Below, piece by piece: positions 24,259-32,320 of a stretch of DNA of 33,477 nucleotides. The stretch is from the NCBI GenBank assembly GCA_965371445.1, contig CBDUYN010000109.1, forward strand, positions 1 to 33,477, written 5' to 3'. The translations under genes were made by a program, and so were the position numbers. Position 1 is the first letter of the stretch. Each line of letters opens with the position of its first letter. Below the pieces are notes generated by a model, which worked only from the letters and a program-made list of their open reading frames with translations, was not told the origin of the DNA and did no database searches. Source of the DNA: DASWIG01 sp965371445 (GTDB taxonomy: Bacteria; Acidobacteriota; Thermoanaerobaculia; Multivoradales; J023).

Positions 24259-27019
24259 ATGGCGGCGAACCGTATCGTCCATCGCCAGCAACTCGCGGCC
24301 AGGGCCCTCCTCCTCGGGACGCTCTGTACCCTGCTCGGGATGAGCGCGACGGAGCTCCGGAGCGAGGAGGTCGACGGCGCCGCGCGGATAGAAAGTTTTT
24401 GGCAGGAAATCCGTTCCACCCGGCTCGTTTCGGAGCGAGCGGTAGAGGTCGGCGGCCTTCGGCTCCGGATCGCCAGCATGGCCTTCTTCGAGATCGAGCA
24501 AGGTGTCCTCTTCTTCGCCACCCCGGTCAGCGGCCGGACGGCGGAGCTCGTGTTCCAGGGCAAGGCCCGGCTGATCCTGGAGCCGCCCGACGAGATCGAG
24601 GCCGGTCAGCTGGAGCTTTTTACCGGCAACACCTCTCTCGACGAGAAGGTCTCCGAGGCCGTGATGGTGCTCACCGACGACGCCACGATGGAAGCGCTGG
24701 CCGCGCGCCCCGAGGCGCCGGAGGCGGATCCGAAGCTGCGGACCCGGGCCGAGGAGCTTTTCCGGCAGTGGCTCACGCGGCCCGAACGGCGCCTGCTCGG
24801 CGTCGAGTCGGCTCTTTTTCGCGACGCGGTCGGCGACCCCTTCTACGCCGGCTACTTCGCGGGCTACTTCCGCGGCGAGGAGCTCGGAGAGCTCGTCTGC
24901 CTCTTCGAGCCCGACGCCCCGGAGCCGGGCAATTCACCCGGCTCGACACCGCAAAAGAGGAGATGCGCAAGCTCGTGCGCCAGCTCCGCCGCGAGCAGAG
25001 CAAGGGCCGTATGATCGGCGTGTCGGTCGAGGATCTGGGGTCCCGGTTGTCGACCGGGTCTACGGCAGGGCCTACGCGCTTTACGACACCATCGGGTGGT
25101 ATCCTCAGACCGGCACTTTCGACCTCGCCACCTACGACGTGACCTTCCATTGGCCCAGGAAGCTCAACCTCGTCGCTTCCGGCCGACAGGTCGACGCCGG
25201 CCCGGAGGGCAAGGACCGGCAATTCGAACGGCGCCGGCTCGCGTTGCCCGCCTCGGGCTTCAGCTTCGAGGTCGGGAAGTTCGACGTCCTGACCCGCCGG
25301 GCCGGTCACGTCGCCTTGACGCTCGCCACCGACTCCCTCTCCGACAAGGTGCTCGATCGCAAGAGCCAGCAGGAAATCCTCGACACCGTGGCCGAGTCTC
25401 TCGCCTACTTCGAAGAGGTCTTCGGCCCCTATCCCCTCGACGAGCTCGTGGTCGTGTCGGCGCCGCGCGACTTCTCGCAGAGCTTCCTCGGCTTCATAAC
25501 CCTCTCGACGCTCGTCATGCTGGACCCGGACAGAGTGACTCTCCTCCTGGGCCTCGAGGACCGCCGTAGCGTCGTGGCGCACGAGGTCGCCCACCAGTGG
25601 TGGGGAAACATGGTGCCGTGGCAGGGCTACCGTGACCAGTGGATCAGCGAGGCGGCGGCCACCTATGCAGCCGTCCTCTATGCCCGAAATCGTTTCGAGG
25701 AGCCTACCCACCTGGGACCGACCCACGGTTGGCAGAGCCAACTGACCGAGGCGACCGACGACGGACGCCCGATCGAGTCGCTGGGCCCGCTCGTCCTCGG
25801 CGAACGCCTCGTCTCGAGCCGCGCCGGCAACGCGTACCAGCCCATCGTCTACAAGAAGGGCGCGGTGGTCCTGGAGATGCTGTCGCGGATCTTCACCGAG
25901 GAGAAGTTCCTCGAAGCCCTACGGTCGCTCGTCGCGGGGGCCTCCTTCCGGCCGATCTCTACGGAGATCTTTATCGAGACGCTCGAGCGGCTCACCGGGA
26001 CCGACCTCGGGGGCTTTGCCAGGCAGTTCATCTTCGGTACGGGCCTACCCGAGGTCTACTACACCTACGAGCTCGAAAAGACGGCGGCAGACAAATGGAG
26101 CGTCCATGGATCCGTGCGCCAGGAATCGCCCTATCGTTACCGCTACCGGGTGGTCCGGCGCGACGGCGGGGGCTTCGACGTCCTGAGAGAACGGCTCGAC
26201 CAGATCGAGGTCGCCGACTCGATCCTGGTGGTCCCGGTCCAGCTCATGGTCTACGATCCGGCTCTCGGCAAGACGCCCGACGACAAGACCGGGAAGCTGG
26301 ATCCCGAAGCTTCGGGCAATCTGATGCTGAACAGCCGCGTCGTCCTGCGGGGGGCTTCGACGAGATTCCATCTCGAGGTCGAGCACGAGCCCAAAGAGCT
26401 GTGGCTCGATCTCCACCGGCAGGTCTTCGGCCGTTTCTTCAACGAGCGCCGCTATCCCAAGCGCATGCTGCTCCGCCAGGGGCTGGCCGAGCATTCGGCC
26501 GGCCGGTACGAGGCGGCGGAGAGGCTCTATCGCGAGGCCCTGGCGGCGGAGGCGCTCTCGGGGCCGGCCCGCGCGGCTCGGGAGAGCCGGGTCAAGAAGA
26601 GCGCTCAATATCTCGACGGCCGAATTCATTCCCTGTTGACCCGGCTCTACCTCGACCAGGGCCGAGTTGGCGAGGCGCGGGACGTGCTCGAGAGATACGG
26701 CAAGCGCTTCCGAGGCTCCAACGAGGAGCTGAAGCTCCTCAAGGCACGTCTCGCCATCCACGAGGGAGACTCCGAGACGGCCTACGAGCTGTTGCGAAAG
26801 GCGATCCTCCGCCGCGGCGAGCTCGGCAGTCCGGAGGGCCTGTCATTGCTCGCCGTCGCGGCCTATGACACCGGACATGAGGCGGCATACGTTGACGCCG
26901 CCGCCAGGGCGAGCGAGAGGGGTGCCGACTTGACGGCGCTCGGATTTCACTCCTCTCGCGGCGAGACCATCGACGCCGCGGCCTCGACGAGCGAGCCCGC
27001 GACGGACTTCCAGTCGTAG
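24259..27019 (+). pseudogene. M1-family-like aminopeptidase with C-terminal helical repeats, broken by two frameshifts
   Basis: The N-terminal frame starts at ATG 24259 (AGGGGAG upstream) with a signal-peptide-like MAANRIVHRQQLAARALLLG. It reads in frame to about 24,935 (LFEPDAPEPG), continues in a second frame (QFTRLDTAKEEMRKLVRQLR) to about 25,045, and then in a third frame (VDRVYGRAYALYDTIGWYPQ) to the TAG at 27,019. The last segment holds the gluzincin zinc motif HEVAHQWWG, with SEAAATY placing the third ligand Glu 18 residues after the second His. TPR-like helices near the end include LAEHSAGRYEAAERLYREAL. Both breaks can be repaired by one added G in a short G/C run, so either real decay or sequencing error is possible. 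The last 20-25 residues overlap an antisense gene fragment. Confidence 0.7.
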
Positions 27020-27132
27020 CGCTCCTCCGCGATCCGGCGCCGCCGCGCCCGGAGGTCTTCCTCGTCGAGCGCCTCGAGCAGTCCCAGCTCCATCCAAGCT
27101 TCGGCCGTCGTCTGCGCTTGCAGCTCTCGCAT
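26947..27132 (-). pseudogene. Possible glycosyltransferase C-terminal fragment
   Basis: A 61-residue frame ends EEDLRARRRRIAEERYDW, then KSVAGSLVEAAASM. This resembles the last helices of family 4 glycosyltransferases (RxRARRxAEERYDWxxVAxxL). It lacks the rest of that enzyme, has no Shine-Dalgarno sequence, and overlaps the end of the aminopeptidase reading frame on the other strand. It is most likely a relic, and the family call is tentative. Confidence 0.35.
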
Positions 27133-27183
27133 CTCATAAGCCGCCTAGACGTCGAGGACGGGGAGCTTCAACCGCCTCCGAAC

Positions 27184-27248
27184 CAGGCAAAATGACAACG
27201 ACTTTGACGTTTTGCCTGTCCGGGTCAGGCGAACTACAGGGCAAAATG
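27184..27248. promoter_or_regulatory. Repeated GGCAAAATG motifs upstream of an AraC-type gene
   Basis: CAGGCAAAATG (27184-27194) faces an inverted TTTTGCCTG (27210-27218), with 9-bp arms, and GGCAAAATG recurs at 27240-27248. Three copies of one core within 65 bp, about 95-155 bp upstream of the AraC-type start at 27341, suggest an operator. The region is visibly less GC-rich than its surroundings. The factor is unknown; the adjacent AraC-type protein is a candidate. Confidence 0.4.
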
Positions 27249-27340
27249 TAGGATCAGATTTCTAGAAATCGCGTACGGTCTCCCAGAGCTTCAGCTCGCC
27301 GATCGAAGAAACGACCTCCGAGAACCAGAGGAGCTCGACC

Positions 27341-28471
27341 GTGCAAAGCTTTCTCAACGCCGTCCGGGACCGCCGCCTCCGCGACGAGGTCGTCGTCGAG
27401 GTCTTCGCCGCCGTCCGCCGCGACCGGGAGAAGGCGGCGCCGTCGGTCCGTCCGGGCTTCGAGCTGATCGAGCGCGAGCTCTTTCACCCCCGGCTCACGG
27501 TCCGCCGGCTGAAGGAGACTTCTCCCAACGCCGACAGCCGTTTCGAGAAGCTCTTCCGCCGGGCGGTCGAGATGGCGCCCGGCGAGTACATCCGCTCGCA
27601 CCGGCTGACGAGCGCCGAGGAGCTCCTGCGCCGTACGAGTCTGCCCACCGACCGCGTCGCCGAGCTCGTCGGCTTCTCGGACCCGACGAACTTCCGCCGA
27701 CGCTTCAAGGACCGTAACGGCATGTCGGCCGGCGAGTGGCGCGAGGCTCTGCCGGAGCCCCCGCCGCCGCTTCCCGAGCCGCGGCCGGTCGAGCGCATCG
27801 AGACGTGGCGCGGCAAGGCGAGCGCCTCGAGCGCGCCTCTCCTCCTGGAGCGCCTTGCCGAGGCCTATCCGCACCTCAAGCGTCGCTACCGCAAGGGTCC
27901 CTTCGCCCGCTCGAGCGAGCTCAGCAGGATCTACGAACGGCGCAAGGCCGCACGGGTCTGGGAGGTGATTCGAGACGAGCCCTTCGACCGCCAGATGGAA
28001 CGGGTGCGCGCTCCGGTGCCCTTCCGGACCCTGGCGCTCTTCGACCTCCTGAACGCCAAAAGCGTCGAGCTCGAAGGGACGGACCCGGAAAGAAGCGCCC
28101 AGCTGGCCCGCCTCGCCGAGGCCAGCCTCGACTCTTGCGGTCCGGAGGTCGCCGGCGACCTGCCCAACCGCCGCACCCGAGCTCTTTCCCGCGCCGCCCG
28201 GCTCCTCTTCGAAACCGGCGACTACGAAGGCGCCCGACGGGCCTGCCGTATCGCCACCGCGGAGTGGGAGACGCCGCGTCCGTGGCGCGACCCCGAAGTC
28301 GAACCGGAGCTCATGGAGATCCGGACGCTCCTCCTCCGCCTCGAGCTGTGCGAGCAGACCGAGCGGACGATCGACAAGTACCACGCCGCGGGTAACGCCG
28401 CCGGCCTCGAACGGTGCCGCCGGATCCGCAAGACGATCCGTTGGCCCGAGGACGAGAGGACGAAAGAATGA
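27341..28471 (+). CDS. AraC-type transcription regulator with C-terminal helical domain
   Basis: In this 376-aa protein, residues from about 45 to 135 form an AraC DNA-binding domain with two helix-turn-helix units (TVRRLKETSPNADSRFEKLF and RTSLPTDRVAELVGFSDPTNF, then RRRFKDRNGMSAGEWR). A proline-rich linker (PEPPPPLPEPRPVER) leads to about 220 helical residues that look TPR-like at the end (RRACRIATAEWETPR). Unusually, the DNA-binding domain is N-terminal and there is no ligand-binding cupin. The start is GTG 27341 with AGAGGAG about 8 nt upstream. It is convergent with another AraC-like gene across two palindromes. Confidence 0.8.
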   Translation: MQSFLNAVRDRRLRDEVVVEVFAAVRRDREKAAPSVRPGFELIERELFHPRLTVRRLKETSPNADSRFEKLFRRAVEMAPGEYIRSHRLTSAEELLRRTSLPTDRVAELVGFSDPTNFRRRFKDRNGMSAGEWREALPEPPPPLPEPRPVERIETWRGKASASSAPLLLERLAEAYPHLKRRYRKGPFARSSELSRIYERRKAARVWEVIRDEPFDRQMERVRAPVPFRTLALFDLLNAKSVELEGTDPERSAQLARLAEASLDSCGPEVAGDLPNRRTRALSRAARLLFETGDYEGARRACRIATAEWETPRPWRDPEVEPELMEIRTLLLRLELCEQTERTIDKYHAAGNAAGLERCRRIRKTIRWPEDERTKE

Positions 28472-28479
28472 AACGGGCT

Positions 28480-28512
28480 GGGACCGCAGGCGTCTCGCCT
28501 GCTCTTCGTCCC
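28480..28512. repeat. REP-like palindrome 1 between convergent regulators
   Basis: GCAGGCG (28486-28492) and CGCCTGC (28496-28502) form a 7-bp stem with loop TCT, extended by GGGAC (28480-28484) and GTCCC (28508-28512). It can act as a bidirectional terminator. The sequence GGGACCGCAGGCGTCTCGCC also looks like a repeat I recall as widespread in environmental genomes of this type. Confidence 0.55.
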
Positions 28513-28521
28513 GAAAGGACG

Positions 28522-28558
28522 GCATCGTCCAGCCCTGGGTTTGAACCCAGGGCGATGC
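28522..28558. repeat. REP-like palindrome 2 between convergent regulators
   Basis: GCCCTGGGTT (28532-28541), loop TG, and AACCCAGGGC (28544-28553) form a perfect 10-bp stem. A further pair, GCATC (28522-28526) and GATGC (28554-28558), lies outside it with a small bulge. No T-run follows. It is typical of intergenic REP elements mobilised by RAYT transposases, but no RAYT gene is in the window. Confidence 0.6.
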
Positions 28559-28569
28559 AACCCGGTCCG

Positions 28570-29343
28570 TCAAGAAGCCTCCGCCATCACCTCCTGAAGC
28601 ACCCGCGGCGCCACGAAGAGACGGCATGCCTCCACGTCCACGGGACGGGCCACCGGCTCGAGCCGGCGCTCGTACAGCTCCTCGGCCAGCCACCGGTCGA
28701 AGAGGTGCGGCGGCAGGTTGCCGTGCCCGAGCGTCAGCAGGAACGTCTCGAGCCAGTCGTAGAGCTCCGTCGCCTCGACGGGGGTCAAGAGGCCGGCGTC
28801 GAGCCGCTGGTGAAACTCGCTCGACAGCAGGTCGTAGCCGGTGCTTGTCAGCGGCGGCGGGACCCGGCGCATCAGGTGGCGAAACGCCTCCGGCTCCTGG
28901 CCCGACCAGAGCTTGAAGCCGCGGATGTAGGCCCGCTTCTCGGAGTAGCCCACGTCCTCGCTGATCTCCCGGACGCTCAGCTCGCTCGTGATCAGGAGCC
29001 GGGCCGAGACCTCGAGCCGGCAGTCCCACTTGTAGTCCGCGGGGTTTACGTGGACCTCGGCCTTGAAGAGCTCTCGTCCGCGCCGCGGCTCGAGGCCGCA
29101 GCCCTCCATCCAGCTGACGGAATCGAGCTTCGAGTCGAGGAGCCGCTTCTTGAGGTATTCGAAGATGTAGCGCACCTGATACGTCTCGGCCGACGCGATG
29201 GCCCGGTCGAGGCGCGCGTCGGTCGGCTTCCTCGCCCGACGGACCGAACCGCCACGGCCCAGGACGGGACCGGCGTCGAGCGCGACCGCGACCTCCGTGA
29301 GCCGCGTCCGGACGTCCTGCTTCTGCAACTGGGAGGTCTTCAT
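28570..29343 (-). CDS. AraC-like regulator, last gene of the small-ORF operon
   Basis: The 257-aa protein has an AraC-type helix-turn-helix region at about residues 85-185 (SVSWMEGCGLEPRRGRELFK and SELSVREISEDVGYSEKRAY, followed by IRGFKLWSGQEPEAFR). A helical C-terminal region of about 70 residues has no recognised ligand-binding domain. Start ATG 29343 has AGGGGA upstream and overlaps the stop of the 68-aa gene as ATGA. It is preferred to an in-frame start at 29406. Its place at the end of the operon suggests it controls the operon itself or the neighbouring genes. Confidence 0.75.
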   Translation of the reverse strand: MKTSQLQKQDVRTRLTEVAVALDAGPVLGRGGSVRRARKPTDARLDRAIASAETYQVRYIFEYLKKRLLDSKLDSVSWMEGCGLEPRRGRELFKAEVHVNPADYKWDCRLEVSARLLITSELSVREISEDVGYSEKRAYIRGFKLWSGQEPEAFRHLMRRVPPPLTSTGYDLLSSEFHQRLDAGLLTPVEATELYDWLETFLLTLGHGNLPPHLFDRWLAEELYERRLEPVARPVDVEACRLFVAPRVLQEVMAEAS

Positions 29344-29546
29344 CGCTTTCCCCTGAATGGCCATCCAAAAGCTCCCGCATTCCGAGACCAGCCGCCAGCT
29401 TGGCAAATCGCCAGGGCACCACGGATCGGCCGTAGGCTGCCGTCGAGGCCAAGCTCGCCCACGAGCATACGCTCGGCAAAGGCCTCGGGAGCTGCGTCGC
29501 CGAGCGGAGCGACCGGCCAGCCAAGGTCATCGTGGTCGGCCGTCAT
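29340..29546 (-). CDS. 68-aa protein with a ComM-like sequence stretch
   Basis: The ATG at 29546 has a strong GGAGG 7 nt upstream, overlaps the previous stop (ATGA), and its own stop overlaps the regulator start. The protein includes FAERMLVGELGLDGSLRPIR, then GALAI. In YifB/ComM Mg-chelatase-like ATPases the segment FxGELxLDGSLRPVRGALP is a hallmark of the N-terminal domain. Nothing else of ComM is present. It is either a remnant captured in the operon or a small protein derived from that domain. The ribosome site and coupling argue that it is translated. Confidence 0.55.
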   Translation of the reverse strand: MTADHDDLGWPVAPLGDAAPEAFAERMLVGELGLDGSLRPIRGALAICQAGGWSRNAGAFGWPFRGKR

Positions 29547-29677
29547 GATCGCACCTCCGTGATCAGCTTGCCCCTTTGCCCCTGGCCGGCCCAACTCCCA
29601 TCGGCGCTGAGCGCGAGAGCGTCGTCGCACCGAACATAACGCCTCTCCTTTCTTGAAGGATTTTTGAGCTTGAGCAT
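29543..29677 (-). CDS. 44-aa basic small protein
   Basis: The frame MLKLKNPSRKERRYVRCDDA continues LALSADGSWAGQGQRG and ends LITEVRS. The ATG has GGAGA about 7 nt upstream and lies 2 nt after the previous stop. The stop overlaps the next start as ATGA. The N-terminus is strongly basic and the C-terminus glycine-rich, a layout reminiscent of small precursor peptides, but no maturation enzyme is nearby. No family is recognised. It is too short for standard gene callers. Confidence 0.55.
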   Translation of the reverse strand: MLKLKNPSRKERRYVRCDDALALSADGSWAGQGQRGKLITEVRS

Positions 29678-29679
29678 TG

Positions 29680-29964
29680 TCAGTCTCCAACGGCTTCGAC
29701 GTCGGTCCCGGTGACGACCACCCGGGCCGCGACGACCGCCTCCTCGAGCGCGCGGGCGAACGTCGACAGGTCGCCGTGGAGACAGACGGCCGGCGTCGGC
29801 GTGTCGAGCTCTTCTCGGGAGTAGCGGATCTGATCCCGCGCGCTCACGACCTCCCGCTCCAGGTCGGAAAGCTCTCTTGCGAAGTCCGGCAGACGATTCA
29901 GCAAGCCCGCAAGGACGGGCACCTCGGCGACGATTTCCTCACAGCCTTCTCTCAAGTTCTTCAT
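29680..29964 (-). CDS. 94-aa helical protein of unknown function
   Basis: MKNLREGCEEIVAEVPVLAG starts an acidic, helical protein with heptad-like spacing (FARELSDLEREVVSARDQIR), consistent with a short coiled coil. A C-terminal helix follows (FARALEEAVVAARVVV). ATG 29964 has GGAGG a few bases upstream and overlaps the stop of the 46-aa gene (ATGA). An upstream in-frame start at 30024 is rejected for lack of a ribosome site. No family is recognised. Confidence 0.65.
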   Translation of the reverse strand: MKNLREGCEEIVAEVPVLAGLLNRLPDFARELSDLEREVVSARDQIRYSREELDTPTPAVCLHGDLSTFARALEEAVVAARVVVTGTDVEAVGD

Positions 29965-30101
29965 GTTGCCTCCGGTGGTTCTGTTTCCTGTTCTTCCTTT
30001 GCCGGCATGGGAGACTCCGGCCAATCGGCAAAAGCGTGGGCGCGGACCGCAAGCTCTCGCAGGTCGCGCTCTTCAGGTTCTCTGTCTTCAGAATCGCTCA
30101 T
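29961..30101 (-). CDS. 46-aa acidic small protein
   Basis: The sequence MSDSEDREPEERDLRELAVR continues AHAFADWPESPMPAKEEQE. It is highly acidic, probably disordered, with a short central helix. ATG 30101 has a strong AGGAGG 6 nt upstream. It overlaps the end of the preceding frame by 14 nt and the next start by 4 nt. Acidic proteins of this size can be antitoxins or inhibitors, but nothing here proves that. Confidence 0.55.
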   Translation of the reverse strand: MSDSEDREPEERDLRELAVRAHAFADWPESPMPAKEEQETEPPEAT

Positions 30102-30327
30102 GGCTGGCCTCCTTGCTGGTTTTGCGTTGGCTTGCGCCGGAGCCAAGGGCGATTTCCTCGCCGGCGGCGACCCCCGAGTGCGACCGGGCAAGCGTACGTT
30201 CGCGAGACCCTTCCAGTCGTCCTCCGGGATGTCGGGGACCCGGGACCGAAGGCCCAGGCGGAAACGGACCCTGGAGGGCACGGAGCTTGTGGAGCGCCCA
30301 CTGCCCCGAGCAGACGAGAGCGTTCAT
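30088..30327 (-). CDS. 79-aa small protein, possibly carrying two compensating frameshifts
   Basis: The start MNALVCSGQWALHKLRALQ has GGAGG 7 nt upstream and overlaps the preceding stop (ATGA). After LRALQ the codons lose the strong G/C bias at third positions. The adjacent frame then reads sensibly for about 28 residues (VRFRLGLRSRVPDIPEDDWK, then GLANVRLP), and the bias returns to the first frame for the last third (VAAGEEIALGSGASQRK). Two compensating indels would explain this. The true protein would be about the same length with a different middle. No family is recognised. Confidence 0.5.
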   Translation of the reverse strand: MNALVCSGQWALHKLRALQGPFPPGPSVPGPRHPGGRLEGSRERTLARSHSGVAAGEEIALGSGASQRKTSKEASHERF

Positions 30328-30965
30328 TCCTCAACCTCCACCGGCTTCGGGGAAGAGCCAAGGGCCGCGAGAAGGGCGCGGCCTTCACGACTCGCCGTGA
30401 GCACCGCATCGACGATCCCGTCGAGACAGGCGACCGCCGCGTAGTCGCGTGCGTCGGGTGCGATCCGGCGACATAGGGCGACCAGCGTCGGAGATCGGCA
30501 TACCGCCCAGAGCAGAGATTCGATCGCTGACGGAAGCTCCCGGGCGACGAGGCAGCAGGCAGCCGCAACGTCATCCCGAGTCAGCGATGAGGCGGACGGC
30601 GGTGGGGCTGTGGTCTGTACTCGCTGCCGCACCGCGGGTGTCGAAGAACGGAGCCCCGCCCTGAGGAGGCTACGGCCGTCGGGGGTCCTCAGGAGCACGG
30701 CCTGGACGATACCGTCGAGACCAGCGACTTCTGCATAGGCGTGCGCGCTCGGCTGCGCCTCGCTGCAAACGTCGATCAGGTTGCCGGAGCTGCACACCGC
30801 CCAGAGCAAGACCTCCACCGCGGAGGGGCGCTCCCGGGCGACGAAACGGAGGGCCGCCGCCACCTCGGCCAGGGTCAGAGGCGGCGTAGCAGCGCCCGCA
30901 CGCGGGTGGGCGCCCGCTTGCCTCGGGGAAGAGCTCCGCGTAGCTGTAGCGTCGGTTCTGGACAT
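30324..30965 (-). CDS. 213-aa protein made of two copies of one domain, first gene of the small-ORF operon
   Basis: Residues from about 30 to 105 and from about 128 to 202 are two copies of one helical unit. Shared features are (L)AEVAAALRFVARERPSAVE / DDVAAACCLVARELPSAIE, then LLWAVC, and later YAEVAGLDGIVQAVL / YAAVACLDGIVDAVL with GR(S/A)LL. Start ATG 30965 has AGGGGGT just upstream. The conserved LLWAVC and LDGIV cores would pack as small helical bundles. No named family is recognised. The stop overlaps the next start (ATGA). Confidence 0.75.
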   Translation of the reverse strand: MSRTDATATRSSSPRQAGAHPRAGAATPPLTLAEVAAALRFVARERPSAVEVLLWAVCSSGNLIDVCSEAQPSAHAYAEVAGLDGIVQAVLLRTPDGRSLLRAGLRSSTPAVRQRVQTTAPPPSASSLTRDDVAAACCLVARELPSAIESLLWAVCRSPTLVALCRRIAPDARDYAAVACLDGIVDAVLTASREGRALLAALGSSPKPVEVEE

Positions 30966-31395
30966 TACACCCCCTGTTGGTGCCCTCCGCGGCGGGTTCT
31001 GGATCAGCCGGAGGTCGGGCGATCCGCACTGGACCTGTCCGTGAGCTTGCGGTCTCTCGCGACGCTATGCCCTCGCGACGCTATGCCAGCCACTTCGCCT
31101 CTGTCGGAGCTTGTGGAGTGCCTGCCGCCACCAACCGTGCTCCGGTGGCTGCCTGACCAACAAGGAAAAGTGTCGCTGAGGGTGAGTCTCGACGGACAAA
31201 ACATGCTCCTCTCTGGAACGGACGAACCGCGTCCTCAGATCATGCTGACCACCCAGATCTCATCGTGCAAGCTGCGCGCCCGGCGGAGGATGGCTCGTCC
31301 TTTCGCCGGATTACCGCTCAGATCCGCCAGAGAGTGGCAAATACAGCGGGAGGTGACTCACATGTGTGCCAGATTCCCCGGATGGATACTCAGGC
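30966..31395. other. Spacer upstream of the small-ORF operon, with weak coding traces
   Basis: No convincing gene is seen. On the plus strand a frame from ATG 31083 reads MPATSPLSELVECLPPPTVL and on through VSLRVSLDGQNMLLSGTDE, which looks protein-like but has no known family and runs antisense into debris. On the minus strand (31235 to about 31350) a frame ends LADLSGNPAKGRAILRRARS before HDEIWVVSMI and a stop, which looks like the tail of a lost gene. The operon promoter should lie here, but I cannot pick one with confidence. Confidence 0.3.
31056..31087. repeat. Tandem duplication of a 16-bp unit
   Basis: CTCGCGACGCTATGCC occurs twice, head to tail, at 31056-31071 and 31072-31087, in the spacer upstream of the small-ORF operon. 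It is a simple duplication; a regulatory role is possible but unsupported. Confidence 0.75.
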
Positions 31396-32072
31396 TACCG
31401 CCCGAGCCCTCGATCCGTGGCAGATCGCGTGAGCGACCAAGCCGACGTGTCACCGGACTCGAAGCCGTCGCTGAAGAGGTCGCCTTTGAGGTCGTCGCTG
31501 AGCCGTCGCTTCTCCAGAGGTAGTGAAAGTCCGAGTCCGCGATGAAGAAATAGAGCCGCTCCTTGATCCGGACCAGGTCGCCGAAAACCGACAGCTCACA
31601 ACTCGGGCACAACTTATCGATGGCCAGGACAGCTTCGGTTCCTTCGGTCGTGCCGTCGCTCCGCCACAGGGTGTCTAGAAGCGGGAAGTAGAAAAGCCCA
31701 CCGAGCTCGACCATCTTCAAAGGGGGCTCACTGCAGCGGTCGGGACACGCGGCTGAAATGCGCCAGGTCGTCCCGAACCACCTCGGTACCCGTCGCGGTG
31801 CCGTCGCTCGTCCACAGTTGAAAGTCGTGCTCGCTGTCTTGCGCCAGGAAGAAGAGCCGGCCGTCGTGTTGGAATGCGCTCTGGGCGTAGACACCGGCGT
31901 CGAAAAGCTCGGTCAGCTCGCCGGCCTCCTCCAGGATCCAAAGGCCGCCAGAGAAAGCCCGGGTGTCGAAGAAGAAGGCGCGGCCGGCGGAGACTCCTAT
32001 GAGCTCCCGATCGCCAAAAAACGTGCCGCCAAAGGGGAAAGCCCCGGCCCGGATACCAGACTTTGTTTCCAT
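31396..32072 (-). pseudogene. ELWxxDGT-repeat protein, frameshifted
   Basis: The ATG at 32072 has a strong AAGGAGG and starts METKSGIRAGAFPFGG. The coding sense then passes through three frames. The first carries LWTSDGTATGTEVVRD, the second TLWRSDGTTEGTEAV and YLWRSDGS (shift near 31,730), and the third FSDGFESGDTSAWS before a TAG at 31396 (shift near 31,490). ELWxxDGT repeats form a beta-propeller-like fold in large surface or secreted proteins; here only about three remain. The DGFESGD...W tail is one I recall at the C-terminus of many secreted proteins in this kind of bacterium. There is no signal peptide, so the front may also be lost. Confidence 0.65.
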
Positions 32073-32320
32073 GGCGACCTCCTTTGGTTTTGGCGCGCTG
32101 CGCCCGTGAGAGAGGAAACCGCCCGGCAATTCGCAGAGCGGTCGACGGACGGCGACTGGGGCAGAACCTGAGATCGCGCCGACCATTGTGGCACGAAGGC
32201 CGCGCCGGAGCGCGCGAATCTTCCGACGCTAGGGAAGAATCGCCACCGAATCGCGCGAAGGTCACAACCCTACGGCGTAGTCTGGCATGTGGCTGTAGCG
32301 ATAGCCCTGCTAACCCTCAC

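Noticed and set aside
28570..30965. Calling the small-ORF operon a RiPP biosynthesis cluster
   Set aside because: There is no radical SAM, cyclodehydratase, lanthionine synthetase, peptidase or transporter gene nearby; small size alone does not support it.
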